DNA of 64,000 nt, taken from Atopsyche davidsoni. Its lineage: Eukaryota > Arthropoda > Insecta > Trichoptera > Hydrobiosidae. Positions 32,902 to 47,000 of this stretch are shown here, in pieces. Where the stretch lies: the NCBI GenBank assembly GCA_022113835.1, contig JAILWY010000002.1:2334501-2398500 (forward strand), written 5' to 3'. Within the stretch, counting starts at the first letter, position 1; the number at the start of each line of letters is the position of its first letter. A program made the translations under genes and the position numbers. The notes below the pieces were generated by a model. That model ran no database searches, was not told the DNA's origin, and saw nothing but the letters and a program-made list of their open reading frames with translations.

Positions 32902-34391
32902 ACTGTTTTTGCAAACGTCACATTTATTTAAGATCTCTAAATCTACGGTAGAAACTTGATTATCTGCACCTCAATTGTCTACATTTTGATTATTGGCTCA
33001 CGCAACAAAACTTTAATGTCTCATCAAATTTAATTTTAAAATGTGTCACTATCGGCAATGTGTATTGCTCGCGGTGAAGAAGTGTTTGGAGATAGCTCTG
33101 GAGTGATTTGAAAGATGAGTGTAACTCAAAGCTTTTATGGTTGAAAACTATTTTCAATTTGACGAAATGAGTTATCAAAACAAATGACTGTGTCAGACTT
33201 AAAAGTAACAATAATTTTTTTTCGTTATGCACTCTTTTTTTAAAATTAATAATTATAAAACTTAATTTATTTAAAAATATAAATCTTTTTTTTAATTCGA
33301 TTATCTGGAATCTTCCATCTATGATCTGGATAGTCGGGTTTCTGCTGTATAATTTATCGTACACTGGTCTTTTTATAAAAGAAGATTAAAAAGTAATATT
33401 AAAAAATATTGATGTCTTAGATTGAATAAAATATTTTCAGTAATGTAGAAAGTATACCTTTTGTAGTTCTGATGTTTGTTTTTATTTATCTGTCATACTT
33501 GCTATTTGTAGAAACTGGTTTAAATTTAAAATGAATGTATATGAGTATAAACGCATAACTTTATAACGTATTAATAATTTAACTCATTAAATGTTAGAAT
33601 CTAAAATAAAATATCTTCTCGTAATACCAAAAGTTATAATGTAAAATTATGATTTTGTCACATTCAGAGTACAAACAGAATTTTTCCATATAAAAAAATA
33701 CCTTAAATACAACTATTGGAATGATACAAATAAATTAATTTTTCTAATATTATTACATCTTTAGAACTTATGTTTTTGATAATTGTGTACACTGACTTAC
33801 ATCTGAACGATCTGCAATAAATATATTTTTACTTTTTTTAGGGGTGAAAGTGCAGAGGAGACTTAATTTGTAGTTGTCGTTATTTCATTGTGATTTTTGT
33901 TTTAGAGGGAAATGTGCAACAATCAAGAAATATTTAATAATAATAACTTAACTTGAATGAGTGTTGTCTGCTATCTTATCAATTTAATAACATTTGCAAT
34001 TTTGTAGAAAATTTACTGTAAAAATAAAATTTGTGTTGAGTCGAAATTATTTAATCCAAATGAATATATAACTTTGAAATATTGGACATTTTGTTTGCAT
34101 GTTCACTATTAGACATTTTATAACCATTATATAATACATTAGTCATTTTTATCTGGACTTTATTTCTACAATACTTTTCTCAAATATTACATTAAGGCTA
34201 CTTTCGTAATAAAAATAACTAACCACTTCTTTTCTGCTTCAGAAAAAATAAAAGACTTGCATGAATAATTGTATTACGGCAGTAGAAACAAACTGCTGCT
34301 CATATTGGAAATAAAAAAAATGTATTGGTAATTTATTTCAGTTACTTTGAACGCTGTAAATATTGTTTTCTATGATCAAACTTTTCATTGG

Positions 34392-34419
34392 CATATATAT
34401 ATATATATATATATATATC
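34392..34419. repeat. (AT)n microsatellite
   Basis: Uninterrupted AT dinucleotide run. Confidence 0.9.
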
Positions 34420-35194
34420 ATGAACATATTAGATGTCATATTTTTGTGTGTACTACTTATGTTATAATAAATTTTATTCAATATATAAATAGGCTTTTTT
34501 TTGTCACAAGATCAATGGAATTTATCTGCACAGGATTCCTGCCTGTGTCATACAGACAAAATAAGAGTTTGTAAAGTCATGGAAGTTTCTGATACCAATC
34601 AAAGATGCACCGTATGTAAAAGATTTTTTTACTTACGAGTAAAATAAAGCCAGATATAAATGTGGAGAAGCAATCCACCGGAGTTACTTTTTAGTACTTT
34701 GAAATATTAACATTAGTATACTAGGGGATTAAACCAAATCTATGTACGTGTCTTTTTAGTGAAAAAAATTATGCAATTTTTTTCGGCACATGAAATAATG
34801 AGTTAAGATTTAGCTTTTGTACTGGAGATTGTTTTGATTACAACCATTTTTTGAAAATATGACTGAGACTATCCCAAATTTTATAGAGAAAGTCTAAGTC
34901 CTAAGTTTATAGAGAAGCCATAAGTAAAATTTATTTACTGTTAGTTCAAACAACACGAAGAAAAAAAACTGTTTGTAATTATGTAAATAATTTTAATTCA
35001 TTTCTACAGGTAAAAAATGGAATAGGTGCTAACATGATCAGTATAAATATATAAATAATATTCAACAATAGTAAATACAAGGTCTATATTCGGAGGGATA
35101 GAGACAAATTCATTTAGGTACATTATTTGTGTTGGATTTGTTAAATGCACTCAAAACATTCTACGAGTGAGGTTTGTGTAAATTGCCCTCATAT

Positions 35195-38100
35195 TTATTG
35201 CAAGTCGTCACCATCGATGAGCTTCCTAATTTTCTGTGCATTCCTGCAGATGTTAGATTTGACGGTGTACATCAGTTCCATTTGCTCTTCAATACTGTCT
35301 TCTATCTGCTTTAATTTTGCCTGCATGGGCTGAAAGTATTGCTCTGTAAGACTAAAAATAGAAGACAAAATTTTTTATAAGGTATTTCAGAGAAAACTGG
35401 AGAAATTTGAGAATTCCATGTGTATTATAGTATAATATTCTTTGGACCAGGAATGTACTCACAAAATATATATTTTCTTAATAATAAAATACATCTTTGA
35501 ATTGTCACATTTACACGAGTCTGTCTTAGTGCTTTAGTTATATAATAACAATTAGCTGATCCGAACTATTGTATAGAATATGATTGAATGATTGTATAAT
35601 TCTTGTATATAAGATATTGAAATTACTATTCCTCACATGTCTGGAAATAAATATACTGATGACAGAGTAAATTGAAGATATAAAAATTCCTCCCTTCTTG
35701 AACACTTATTGCAATTATTTTTATCCATTTTCAATAAGTGATGACCCGATATGTTAAAACCTCAAAGTGGATTTTGCAGTTAATTTGATCTTTCATGAAT
35801 CATTCTGCTCATCGATGCCAACCAATATATTAGTGAAACTGGTCCCATCGTAAAATAAATACGTAGAAGTGTCACCATATAAATAAAAAAAAGGTCGGTA
35901 AAAATGAACCCTACCTTTGTTGATGAATGAGTGCATCGGCAGTACTTTTCTTGGTTTCCCTCCATTGCAACAGTTCCTGCCGCATGACTTCGACATCTTC
36001 TTGTACATAGTCCATAAGCTTGCCGAGTGGGTTAGCAGCCCTGGACAGAGATTGCAGCCCCGCTCGTATGGTCTCCACTTCCTTGTAAGACGCCTCTCGC
36101 TCTCTCCTTGCTCCCCATTCCCACTCCTGTATAACAATTACATATTTGGCATTAACAAATAAAATTGTAATTTCCAATCTACAGTCTAATTGTAATTATC
36201 TAAAAAAAACTCGGTTTTTCAGTAGGAGCATTAGCACCACTATTATATGACTTTAAAAGACTATTGTTTAAATTCAAACATGCAATAATTCTGAAGTCAG
36301 AAATGAGGGGATTTTAAGTAACCACTAAGGAAGAAGAGAAGTGGTGAAGCCAAAGATACTAAAGATTGAGAGTATAATCGATAACTGCTGTGCTCTGTGC
36401 AAGTAAAATTTAAAAAAAGCGCCAGAAGACGCTGGCAAATCAGTGAATGTGATAATCAGCATAGAAGTATTTTATTTAATCAATTATTTACAAATTCATG
36501 AAATATGTTAATTTAGAGAACATACTATTTCAACTTTAGATGTGTCTTCATTTGTCAGTTCCTTTTGAGTTTCTAAAATTTGCTGAACAAGATGGCCGTG
36601 TCCACTGCTAATGGTGTCGGCTTTGAGATTTCCATTTTCACCGTTATTCATACCATCTAACGATGTTTGTATAACAACAATGCTTCCATCGTCATCCTGA
36701 ATTTATACAAAATATGAAAATTACATATTATTAAAGACAATGTAATAACTTAATATACATATACTATTTTTAAAAAATACAAATAAATAATTAAGGAGTC
36801 ATTATAACGTACCTCTGCTTGATTATCATAATTTTCTACTATAACATTAACTTTTCCTATGACAACAGGTTCCGAAGTTGTGATAATGACATCGTTGTTG
36901 CGCTCTTTCAAACGAGGAGCACCGGGCCTAGCAGAGGACGGTCTTACACTTGGGGGCCTTAAAGAAGTACTCGGCCTTGATACAGGTTCTTTCTTTTCTG
37001 TACTAGTAGACGCTAACGATGATTTTAATTCATCTCTCTCACTTTTACTTTCAATACTAAAGCTTTGAGTAACTTTTAGAGGTTCCGGTCGATTCTTTCC
37101 ACTTTTTTTTGCAGAGCTGTGATTCTCACCATTTGATCTATAAATATTTTGCTGGCTTTCTTTTGATTGAATATTTTTGGTTTTAGTTTCCAACGGAGCA
37201 TCACCACTTTCTCCTACTGTTGAAATTACTACGGGTCCAATGCTTGAAGAATTATCGCTTTTATCATCCCCTGAATGAGATTTTTTATCAGCTAATAAAA
37301 TCGGTTGTGGTTCAACAAGAGCTGTTCGCTGTCTGGAAATTCTACTTTGTGGTCTTTTAGACGCACTGCTTAGGATAATTTCACTTTTAGAATTATTATC
37401 TGAATTTTCTTCAATAGAATCATTTTTTGTTACCTTGATTTCAAGATCGTCAATATTATCTGAAAGTGATTGAGATTCAACAGCTTCTGTGTCTACAGCT
37501 TTAGGAGTAGCAATGCTAACAATCGATGAATCTTCATTAGGTATATTTTTAAGAAAATCTCCACTCTCCTCGTTGCTGGGTGGGGTATCTTCTCGTATTT
37601 TCTCATTATCAATGTTTAAAGAGGGTTGCTGTTTTAAAGTTGGTTTCCGAATAATTGGTTTGGTTTTGGATGGTTTATTTTCAAAATCTTGCTTGATTTT
37701 TCTTACAGGTTCATTTTTTTTTAGTCTGGGTGTTGGTTCCTTTTTATCGGCATCAACTCTAGATATGGAATTTTCTCTGAGAGTTCTGGACTCTTTTCTT
37801 ACTGTCGGGCGTTCTTTTTCTTTCTTTGTAACTTTTGTAATTGAATCGGATTTTGATAATTTTTTAATGGGCAGTTCAGCTTGATCATTTTTTACAGGTT
37901 TTGATGGAATCTTTGTTGGCTTTTTAGGTTTCTTAGCGGATATTACACTTTCTACTGCATTAACGCTATCTAGATTTTGTTGAAGGGCAATCCCAATTTT
38001 TTGAAGAAGCTCGTTTGTCTTTTCAGGTTCCTGGCCTGCAATTATTTTTGAAGGTCTAACTGATAAAGACGATTCTGTTACGATATCTAAAAAAATAATC

Positions 38101-38501
38101 AATAATTTAAATCACCACAAAATAATATGCCTTTCAATGCTGAAACAACTGCAATGGGTTTACTTACTAACAACTTCAATTACTTTCTGCAAAAATGCAA
38201 TTTTCGTTTCACGATCTTTAACATTCTCTGAGTTTAATTCATCTTCTGAAAAGAGGCCGTTAAAAAATCCAGTGTTCTTGATAATCTACAATTGTAATAA
38301 TTAATTTAAATTATTTTAAATACATTTTAAAAAAATATCTCATCGAGTGCATTTAAAAGAACCCACAGAAGTCACAACGTCGTGTAGAAATCGAAAAGGC
38401 GGCTTTCTTAATAGTTTATCTGAAAGAGGTGGTTTCTTTATAAATTTCCCTAGGCTATCTTGGGTTGATTTAATTATCTCTGGACTTATATCGACCGACA
38501 T
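35195..38501 (-). CDS. IFT54: intraflagellar transport protein 54 / TRAF3-interacting protein 1
   Basis: Six exons in transcription order: 38501-38367, 38285-38168, 38086-36813, 36696-36526, 36126-35915, 35351-35195. They sum to 2067 nt (688 residues), close to vertebrate TRAF3IP1. The N-terminal domain (1 to about 116) is calponin-homology-like, with KPPFRFLHDVV at 34-44 and AGQEPEKTNELLQ at 101-113, both hallmarks of the family. The large third exon encodes a Lys/Ser/Pro-rich, low-complexity, basic middle. The last about 150 residues hold coiled coils, including PLGKLMDYVQEDVEVMRQEL (599-618). Known role: an IFT-B subunit that binds tubulin/microtubules and IFT20 in cilium assembly. The AATAAA hexamer on the coding strand overlaps the stop codon (35194-35199). 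The gene is divergent from the C2H2 gene at 39 kb. Confidence 0.95.
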
Positions 38502-39026
38502 TTCACTCAAATTACTTAAAATAGAGTTACATTATTTTCAAAAATATTTGACAGCTAGTCATTGTCAATGTTTACACTTCACGTTACTATGACGACGAAT
38601 ACAAATATGAGTGTGGATACTTATAAAAAAATATTAATCTATTTTTCTAATAAATTTATTAAAATATTTTTTAATTTTGTAAAAAAATATTATTATTTTA
38701 TCCAGCCAATAAGTTTGCTAAAAGAAACCATTCATATGGATTATTAAATGTTTTTATTAATTTTCATATGAACGTACTTATTAAAAGATCTTCTATTTAT
38801 CATTGGATTTTTTGACATCTCCTTGTCGATTTCTTAAATTGAAATTTCATTTATTTTAGCCCCGTTTTTGCTATTTTTGAGTAACTTTGCTTTATTTGTC
38901 CAATGTTTAGGTTTTACAACTGGCAACAAGCCATTGTTTTTAAAATGGCCGATGTGCGCCTGGCGATTAGTCCACTTAATTTTCGTGGATGACTAATTCT
39001 GGTCGGATTCAGGGGCTTCATCTAAT
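38502..39026. promoter_or_regulatory. shared divergent promoter of IFT54 and the C2H2 gene, with 5' UTR exon
   Basis: The IFT54 start codon (38501, -) and a probable non-coding first exon of the C2H2 gene (ending 39026 at taat|gtgagt) face away from each other with no other gene between. Joining 39026 to the acceptor before 39647 gives a 5' UTR that reaches ATG 39670. A 15-codon upstream ORF, MADVRLAISPLNFRG, lies at 38945-38992 in that exon. Transcription starts are not mapped. Confidence 0.5.
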
Positions 39027-39669
39027 GTGAGTAACTCTGTATATTTTATTGTAATACATCAGTCATTTTGACAGCCATCGCAAACATGGTTTACCGTTAA
39101 AAATGTAAACAAAATATTGAATAGTATTCAAAATATGATAATAATATTGCAGTATGGACAGAAACGAACGCCTTGATAAATATACCGGTATTTTCGCACG
39201 TAAATATTACTTTCGGGTAAAACTTTTTGATAATATCTCACTATGAACGTTATCAGTGTCTAATTCACAATATTATGATTTTTCGTAATCAACAAAGCAA
39301 CAGGTAAAATTCTTTTGAACCCGCATAACGCCATGTTATTTACTGTCTTATCTCATTATTTACAAACTGTCTAGTTTTTTTTTTAATAATTATCTTAATT
39401 TGGTCTTCGTGCTGACTTTTTTGTCAAGAGTATAATTTACGTTGAGTATTCGAGGGTATATTGGGGAGTACATAGTGATTTTCGTATAAACCTGTTACCT
39501 TTTGTAACCATCTGTCAACTTTTAATAGTACGGTTTTACAAGGACTAAATATATATGATTTTGTGGTTTCTTGGGTATTCAGCTGCTTGATGTTTTCAGT
39601 TTTCTTTTGACCATTACTAAACTTGTACAATTTTTATTTATTTACAGGTATTTCTAGTTTTAAAAAAAT

Positions 39670-42600
39670 ATGGCTATGAGAAGATCAACGCGGAAGATCC
39701 CCGGTGGGATCCCAAAAGATGATATGATAATCATCATTCAAACTCCAGAAGGCGGAGGACGTGGGAAGCAGATCACCGATGTAAAGACTTCAATCATTCA
39801 GCACATGTGCAACAAATGCAACAAGAAGTACACCACCACTCTCGGGCTGAAGCGCCACCTCAAGTTCTGCAACGACTCCACTGGAGACATTTCTCTTCAG
39901 ATGCCTGCCGACAATAACTACAGCATTGGTAAAATAACCGAAAATCATAACGACGTCACTTCCAAAAATCGAAACTTGGTGGCAAACGTAGATAGCTCAG
40001 ATCGATCCCGATCTAAAAGTAAAAATCCATATATCTTTGATGAAGATAACAATCTGTCTGAAGCTGAAGATAGTTCTGAGGAAAAGAATCCTGGCAATCC
40101 AAAATTGTGTGAATGCTGCGGCGAAGACATAGAAACTGCTCATAAGGTATATACACACATATATATATATATATATATAATATTGCATTCCTAATTTTGT
40201 ATAACTCGCAAGCTTGGTGAATTTCATACAGGGCCTTCTCTCTGTGATTACTTGAGTTAGAAATCTATGAAAATATTTGTTTATTGATTATACATAATTC
40301 TTTGAACGATTTTTTTATGCTGTCTTTAGGCTGGTGAATTCAAGTGCACGTCATGCGTGCGTTACTACAAGCACCAGGAATCTCTGGACCACCACAACCT
40401 GATGTTTCATGCGTGTGGACCTGATGCCATTCCCTGCAAGCAGTGTCCTGTGTCCTGCGCTAACGAGAAAGTCATGTTCCAACACATGCAAATGCACACG
40501 CCTTCCCGTTCTTTCAAGTGCCACAACTGCGATAAGACCTTTACAAGAAAGTACCACCTGGACAGACATCTGGTGCAAACGGGCTGTGGGGGGCACGAGA
40601 AAGCCAGCTATCCTTGTCAGGTATTCATTGCCCTGAAGAAGAATTCCTCCTTATAATCAATAACCAAGCGTTACATAAAATACAAAAATATGATTGTATT
40701 AAAACAATTAAATATATTATATCAGTTCAAATTTAATTTATATTTATTACATGGTACTGGTTGCTTATTAAAATATATTACATTAGTGGTAAATTAATTA
40801 AATAGCAATTAATTTTTGTTTGGTTCTACAAAAATTTAAAAAATTATGCTGGTATCAATATTTCAAAGAACTAATTGATGTCTGGTGTTTTAAAGAAATT
40901 CTTTAATCAATTATTACAAATAGATCATCTTCATTCTTTAAAATTATATTTTATTTATCTATAACACTCCTTAAGTAATTTTTATAATGCAGTCAGAATA
41001 TGTTCTGTTATAGGTTTGTGGGTATGTGTTCACTCGTAAAGACAATCTCCGTGAACATCTTAGGAACCACATCGGGAAGAGCATAGCCAAGAAAGTTTAT
41101 GGCTGCGATGTCTGCAATCGAGAGTTCAAAGGAAAGACCATGCTCACCGTTCACCTCAGGTCGCACACAGGTATTATTAACACCTTCAAGTCACATCGCT
41201 AGTGAAACTCGTAATCCTCTTAAAGACAAAGAGAACAATTTCATGGAGAGATTAAATGATTTATTTTAAATTAAATCAAGCGTTTCTTTTAATCTTTCAG
41301 GTGAAACACCATTCAAATGTGATACATGTCCAAAAGCATTTAAGTCCAAGGGGGGCCTGAGCAAGCACGAGCGCTGCCACACCGGGCAACGACCCTACTC
41401 CTGCTCCTTGGTAAGCCCATTACATATTCATTATTGTTCTCCATATTTACCAGACCTCTTTAAATTATGATTACATGAACAAATTTTAACTATAGACGTG
41501 TGGATTATTATAAAACATTACAACTTTTCTTAAAAACAATTATTTTATTTTTGGAATAGCTGCTTAGATACATAAGATAAGATTGGTAAGTACGTGTTAC
41601 ATTAGAAGTAAAATTTAAATGATTCTGTATAAGACGTTCAATCAATAAACAAATATTTTCACACAAAAACCTTATGCCATCGCCCCAGCTCCTTCCGGCG
41701 ACCAGTTGAATAGCAAGCATCCAAGCATAAAAAATTAAGTTTAAAAGCGTGCTTATATTTTGCTCAGTGTGAAAAGACATTCACGGCAAAGGAGACTCTG
41801 AACCGACACTCTAAAACACACTGGGAGGATAAGCCTCATGTGTGCAACACCTGCGGGAAGTCCTTCATTCAGGCCTCTCAGCTGCGCGCCCACATGTTCT
41901 ACCACAATGGGGAAAACGGCTTCCAATGCAAGTACTGCAACCTTACCTTCAACAGAAAACTCAGGTATGTTTATATCATATCGACTAAGGTTTTTCAATC
42001 TCTGATATTATTTTGTTAATGCATTTTTAGGGAGAAAAAAACTCATTATCAGGGAAAAAATCAGTTATCTCGGAAAATAATTTGATTTTGCTAATAATTA
42101 ATTTAATAAACTTTTCATTTAAAAATTCATAATTTCAATTTTCATGTTATTACAGCCATAGCTACTTCAACTCAGTAAGAGTTCTAGTATATAATATTCT
42201 GCATTTTAGATTAACAACCCATGAGCAATTCGTCCACGAAGGAGCCAAGAAGTTGCCGTGTCCTTTTGAAGGGTGTGATAAAACATTCATGCGACGAGAG
42301 GACATGAAAAGACATCTCACAGTCCATTCTGAGCTGAAGCGTGAGTATTCTTTATTATTATGGATACTTAACTCACCACATTATTAACCCTACCTTAGTA
42401 GCTGATCCTGTTAAGGTAGTTTATAATTTTAATAGAGAAAAGTTTATTTACAATTTCAGTACTAGAAATCCTCTGGAAATTTTACCAATTTTTCCATACA
42501 TATCGACATATCCCATGTTCATAAATCAATCGACTCAACAACACATATAAATTACGTTAAAAATTGTTTTCATTTGAAAACTTAGCTCTGCTATAGATGT

Positions 42601-44052
42601 AAATAATGAAATTTCATTGAGCGTATTTTGCCAAATACACTCAATGAAATTGAAAATAAAATGGATCAGCAGGTTTTCTTTTTAAAATGAATAGAATTTG
42701 AGGTTGATAGTGGCATTATAATTTCTAGCTCACGTGTGCAAGATATGCACGAAGCGCTTCCGTACAACCACACTTATCAAGGCACACTTCCGCACCCATC
42801 GGCGGGAAGAGGCACGCTCCTGCACTCGCTGTCCGCGCGCCTTCATCCGTGCCGACTGCCTCCTGCGACACATGCGCAGCCGCCACCCCGACCAGTACCA
42901 AGAAATGCTGCGCGAGGCTCGGAGAGTCAAGGTACCCTCTTAATCAAAACTATACATTAATATTTGCACATCGTCATCTTGCTCATTGCCTAAAATCCCA
43001 ATATTAGAAAAGAGAAAGTGCTGAAAAGGTCGGTTATAACTAATAATGAATCTTAAATCTCTAATTTATTCTATTTAGTCTTTCAATGGCGAGACAATTA
43101 AAATTTTATCTTTGTTGGGGCATTCTTAAGTGAGGCTTGTACGGATATTTAATGTGATTCCATTAAATATTTGTAAGTTATACTCCAATAGTCATAAACT
43201 ATTGTCCTTCTGTAGTAATTAAATACTTATCTTATTGTTACTATCGCAATAATTATAATGCTGTTTTTGATAAGTTTTAATTGTTTATATTATTATTTTA
43301 GCTGGAAAATATGAAAGCCAGGTTAAAGGCACGTAATATGGGAGCCAGCAACAGGCTCATTGAAACTGATGGCCACGATATGAGCTCTGAAGAGAACGAT
43401 GACCCAGATATGCAGCTACTTCAAATGGCCTCCCAGTCATCGGACGATATTGAAGTATATTTTTTAATTGTTTTCATTTTTTAAGATTAAATGAATTGAT
43501 CAATGCTTTACAAACTAAACTACAAATTATGTTTCTTTTGTCATTTATCTAAAGCATTATACTTAAAATTATGCAGTAATCATGTTTTTTGTTTTGTTAT
43601 AATTATCTAGAACTTTGTGTTGTATTTTAGGTTGAAGTGGTTGATATACCTCTGACGGAAGATTATCTTGCACAAAGCATTCAAGAACTTCTTAACATGC
43701 TTATTGACAAGGAAAGTGTGGAGAACTTTAATTGGTCTGGTCTCGGCGTCGATGAGGTAAGATTCCTCTACTCATTATTGATTAACTCCTCCGTTGGGAA
43801 ATTATTTTGGATTCCCAACATTAAATAATAAATTTATGATTGTTTTTTCATCAGGTCCTAGAAGGTGTCATAGAGAAGTGTGGTCACACACCAGCAAAGA
43901 TCGGTTCGATGGATCGTCCTGCACGACTCAGAGAGAACGCTAAACTTTTGTTGACTGTAGTCATCGATGATAGCACTACCAAGAAACTCTTCGAAACTCA
44001 GACTGTGGACGAGGTTATCTTGCACGTGTTGCAGCTCGGAAAATGCAATTGA
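39670..44052 (+). CDS. multi-C2H2 zinc finger protein with conserved-looking C-terminal domain
   Basis: Exons 39670-40146, 40330-40620, 41014-41170, 41301-41410, 41768-41964, 42210-42340, 42729-42931, 43302-43454, 43631-43756, 43855-44052; 2043 nt, 680 residues. An in-frame stop just upstream (39661-39663) supports ATG 39670. About 13 fingers are recognisable. The first ([21 protein letters not shown]) is C2HC type, one near residue 240 also ends in Cys (HLVQTGC), and most of the rest are classical C2H2. Linkers such as HTGETPF and HTGQRPY occur in the middle. After the fingers come an acidic Glu/Asp-Ser stretch and about 107 residues with no zinc ligands, including [20 protein letters not shown] and [17 protein letters not shown] do not recognise that domain. 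Expected role: sequence-specific nuclear DNA binding. There is no ZAD or BTB domain at the N-terminus. Confidence 0.88.
40159..40180. repeat. (AT)n microsatellite at an exon edge
   Basis: A short AT run 12 nt after a splice donor of the C2H2 gene. It creates open shadow frames on both strands. Confidence 0.8.
42609..42651. repeat. intronic inverted repeat
   Basis: 'aatttcattgagcgtatttt'-like left arm and 'aatacactcaatgaaatt' right arm pair over 18 bp with one mismatch and a loop of about 6 nt. In an intron of the C2H2 gene. Confidence 0.7.
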
Positions 44053-47000
44053 TAGACATTTTTATCAAACCTGTTGACGGAGTCATGACCTTTTCAGTGG
44101 TATAATAGGGATTTAATTTTAATCTTATTTGAAATGTGAACTTGCATTTAAAAGTTATTTTAGACGAACTACAGAAATCAGACTGCATATATTAATCACT
44201 ATTTTTATTATAATTATATTAAGAATTACTATTTTTGTAATGCTGCTTGTTTTAAATAGAATATATGCTCATCAATCATTATAAGCATGTTCACATAACA
44301 AATAATTTTTAAAAATATACCGGATCATTTTGTATTTCTGCACAAAACTTAATCAAAGTAATCCCATTGGCTTTTGATGTGTACTGATATTGTTTTCCGC
44401 AATGAGTCCTACAACTGCCGCAGTTCATTGTTTGCAAAATTTCAAAATGGAGCGTGAGCTACTGATCGGGCTTCAATTTCGTCAATAATTACACTTTTAC
44501 TTAAGGACTTGGATTTAAACTGACCAAACTGAAATTTTAAATGGACTACAATATTACTATTTACCTTTGATAGAAATAGTTATGATTATTCATATTTCTT
44601 TTAATAATAAATTAATTATACATTAGTTAAAATGCATGTATTTTATACGGTTTATTTTTTTAATTGTTATTTTTATGTTTAAAAATACGTTCTTGTTATA
44701 CAGTGAATATATTTCTATCAATTTCAAACAGTTGAAGAACTACTGCAGATAATAAATTTCCATATAAAATAATATTACATTCGTTATGACGTAGAGATAG
44801 GAAGTAGTGATTAGTTACTAGTATATATTTTTTATGGACGATAAAAAAAAGTTTTTACATTTATGCCTGGGTTTTATCCAATTAAGATAGCTTGAGTAAA
44901 TTGACAGTGTATTGCATTTTTTTTTTTTATTTGTTAGCTAGATATGGAATGTTTAATTTACTCACTATTATACAAAGCATGGTTTTTACTATTTATTTAG
45001 CCCAATTTATTTTTGCATTACTTTGTCAATTTATGATAGATATTTTAGTGAATTGTCAATTTATACTGTTGTATTTTTCATTTTTTTTTTTTGTCGTTAA
45101 ATTTCTGTGAAAATGGATTCGGGTAATACGGAAATTAGTTTTACACTATTTATTTTTTAAGTAGCCAGCCGAATGAGAATTGAAACTAAATTACACTGTA
45201 GTTCGCATACGTTTTCCAGATGCATCGATCGCTTCTTGCACAAACCTGTAGCCGCACCACACGCAGTAGATTCTCAAACTAAAATCTACCAAATAAAAAC
45301 AAAGCCGTCAGAATTCTTCAGGCTCGTTGAATATTTTGTGACCTTCAAAGTCACATAATTAGTTTATAGTCATCCTAGTAATAGTCCTTTATTGCATGAT
45401 GCATGATTCGTGTTATATTTTCTCTGATATCTCATAGGGTTATTTTTAATTATTATAAGTATATAATAACTTTTAGGAAAAGCACAAGACATTAGTTTAA
45501 TTTGATATTTTAATAGTGTATTATGCTCGGTAGCCGTATTGCCATACAAGTTCAAAAGCTTGATTTATCTCACTCAATCGGTCACTTACCTATCTAGAAT
45601 ATGTGTATAATTAAAAAATAAATGCGTAAATGTGCATACTATCACAGTCGCCTTAATATTTATGCATAACACGCAGGCCTATTTAACCGGCTAACTGAGT
45701 TCGATGTGTATACATCCCAATCCAATGCCCTACTTATGTGCAGTTGACGTATCAATAAGTACGAAGATCAACGTATCATTTTGCTTTAATTTTTTTTTGG
45801 TGAAATTTCAACGTTAAACTTGTTTAAAAAAAGGTTGTTCTATTTGCTAGGAAATTATTTGAGTCATGAAGTCGTAAACTGCAGTATGTGTGTTTTGTTA
45901 ATCTGCCTGGTTTACTGTCCAAATGGCCGATCACTCCTACATGTTATGTTACATCAGTAATTATTGTTTTTTTTTTTTATTATTATTATTCATTTACATA
46001 AGTTTTAAAGTGGTGTGTAATTTGACCTTAACATTAAACTAAACGTGTTTTCGTGTTGATTTTCAAAATCAGATGTTTTTTAACCCATTCCAGACTTCGT
46101 AAAGGTTGATTGTACATGTACCCCAATCCTTTTCAAATCTTACGCTGCTTTCAAATGTGCGTGTTATTTTGCCTGTTGTAAACACAAATAGGCTTGTCCT
46201 GGCGCTGAAATTGTAGCACAACACTGATTAGGCTTATTACTTATTTCTTGTACCTTTAAATTTAATTGTAGATTTATGGAAGATTAAAATAGTTTTATGA
46301 ATTTTAATTACAATATGAAAAGAACACTTATTCAATAAGCAAATTGCTATAATTTGGAACATTATCTATTAACTGTGATTGAGTTTGTTTATACATTTTT
46401 ATAGATATCTTGTTAAACTTGCAATTTTTCAAACTCTTAAATGTACGACGCCTTCAAAAATTATATCAAGTGCCTTACAGAACATTTTTGAAAAGAAATT
46501 GTGATAATTATAAATTTTATAGATTGAAAATTGCAAATTTCATTATATTCACACTTTAATTTAATTTTAATAAAATTCTACTGGAAATTGTTGAAACCCT
46601 ATATAATGTGATATATATCATGGTGTTATTTTTTTCATTTACATAACGAAATTAAAATGTATTTTTTATATGACATTAAAAGAAATGTATGAATAAAAAT
46701 AAGTTTTTCTAACATATGTTTCTCATTCAACTCTTATTCATCTTGCCGTCACCATTGAAGTGTAAATGAATAAATCGAAGTAGCGGTTAGTGAATGGTTC
46801 CTAGTGCTTGACTACCTGTTTCTACCTTTGCGGTCATGTAATTCATATATAATTAGAGGTTTCATTGGGCTGAGTCATCTTTCATCCTGCGAAGAAAGTA
46901 ACTTTTGTCCGGAGAATCTCTTCACGAAGAAATTTATATTATATATTCAAGTAGTGAGCTGATAAATAAAACTTTCTGCATTTTTAATAGTAAATGCGCA

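Larger units (their letters stand above)
31836..35194. other. convergent gap between the ZAD gene and IFT54
   Basis: Apart from the possible small ORF, nothing coding is seen in this 3.4 kb. It should hold the 3' ends of the ZAD gene (+) and IFT54 (-). The longest ORFs here are AT-rich and lack recognisable motifs. Confidence 0.5.

Noticed and set aside
31366..44052. ZAD exon and downstream C2H2 exons as one gene spanning IFT54
   Set aside because: The C2H2 gene has an in-frame stop just upstream of its ATG and its own 5' exon and promoter; a splice from the ZAD exons would have to cross the whole antisense IFT54 gene and has no sequence support.
45173..45358. 61-codon ORF in the gap after the C2H2 gene
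   Set aside because: No motif, no promoter or splice signals, and length within chance expectation for the gap.
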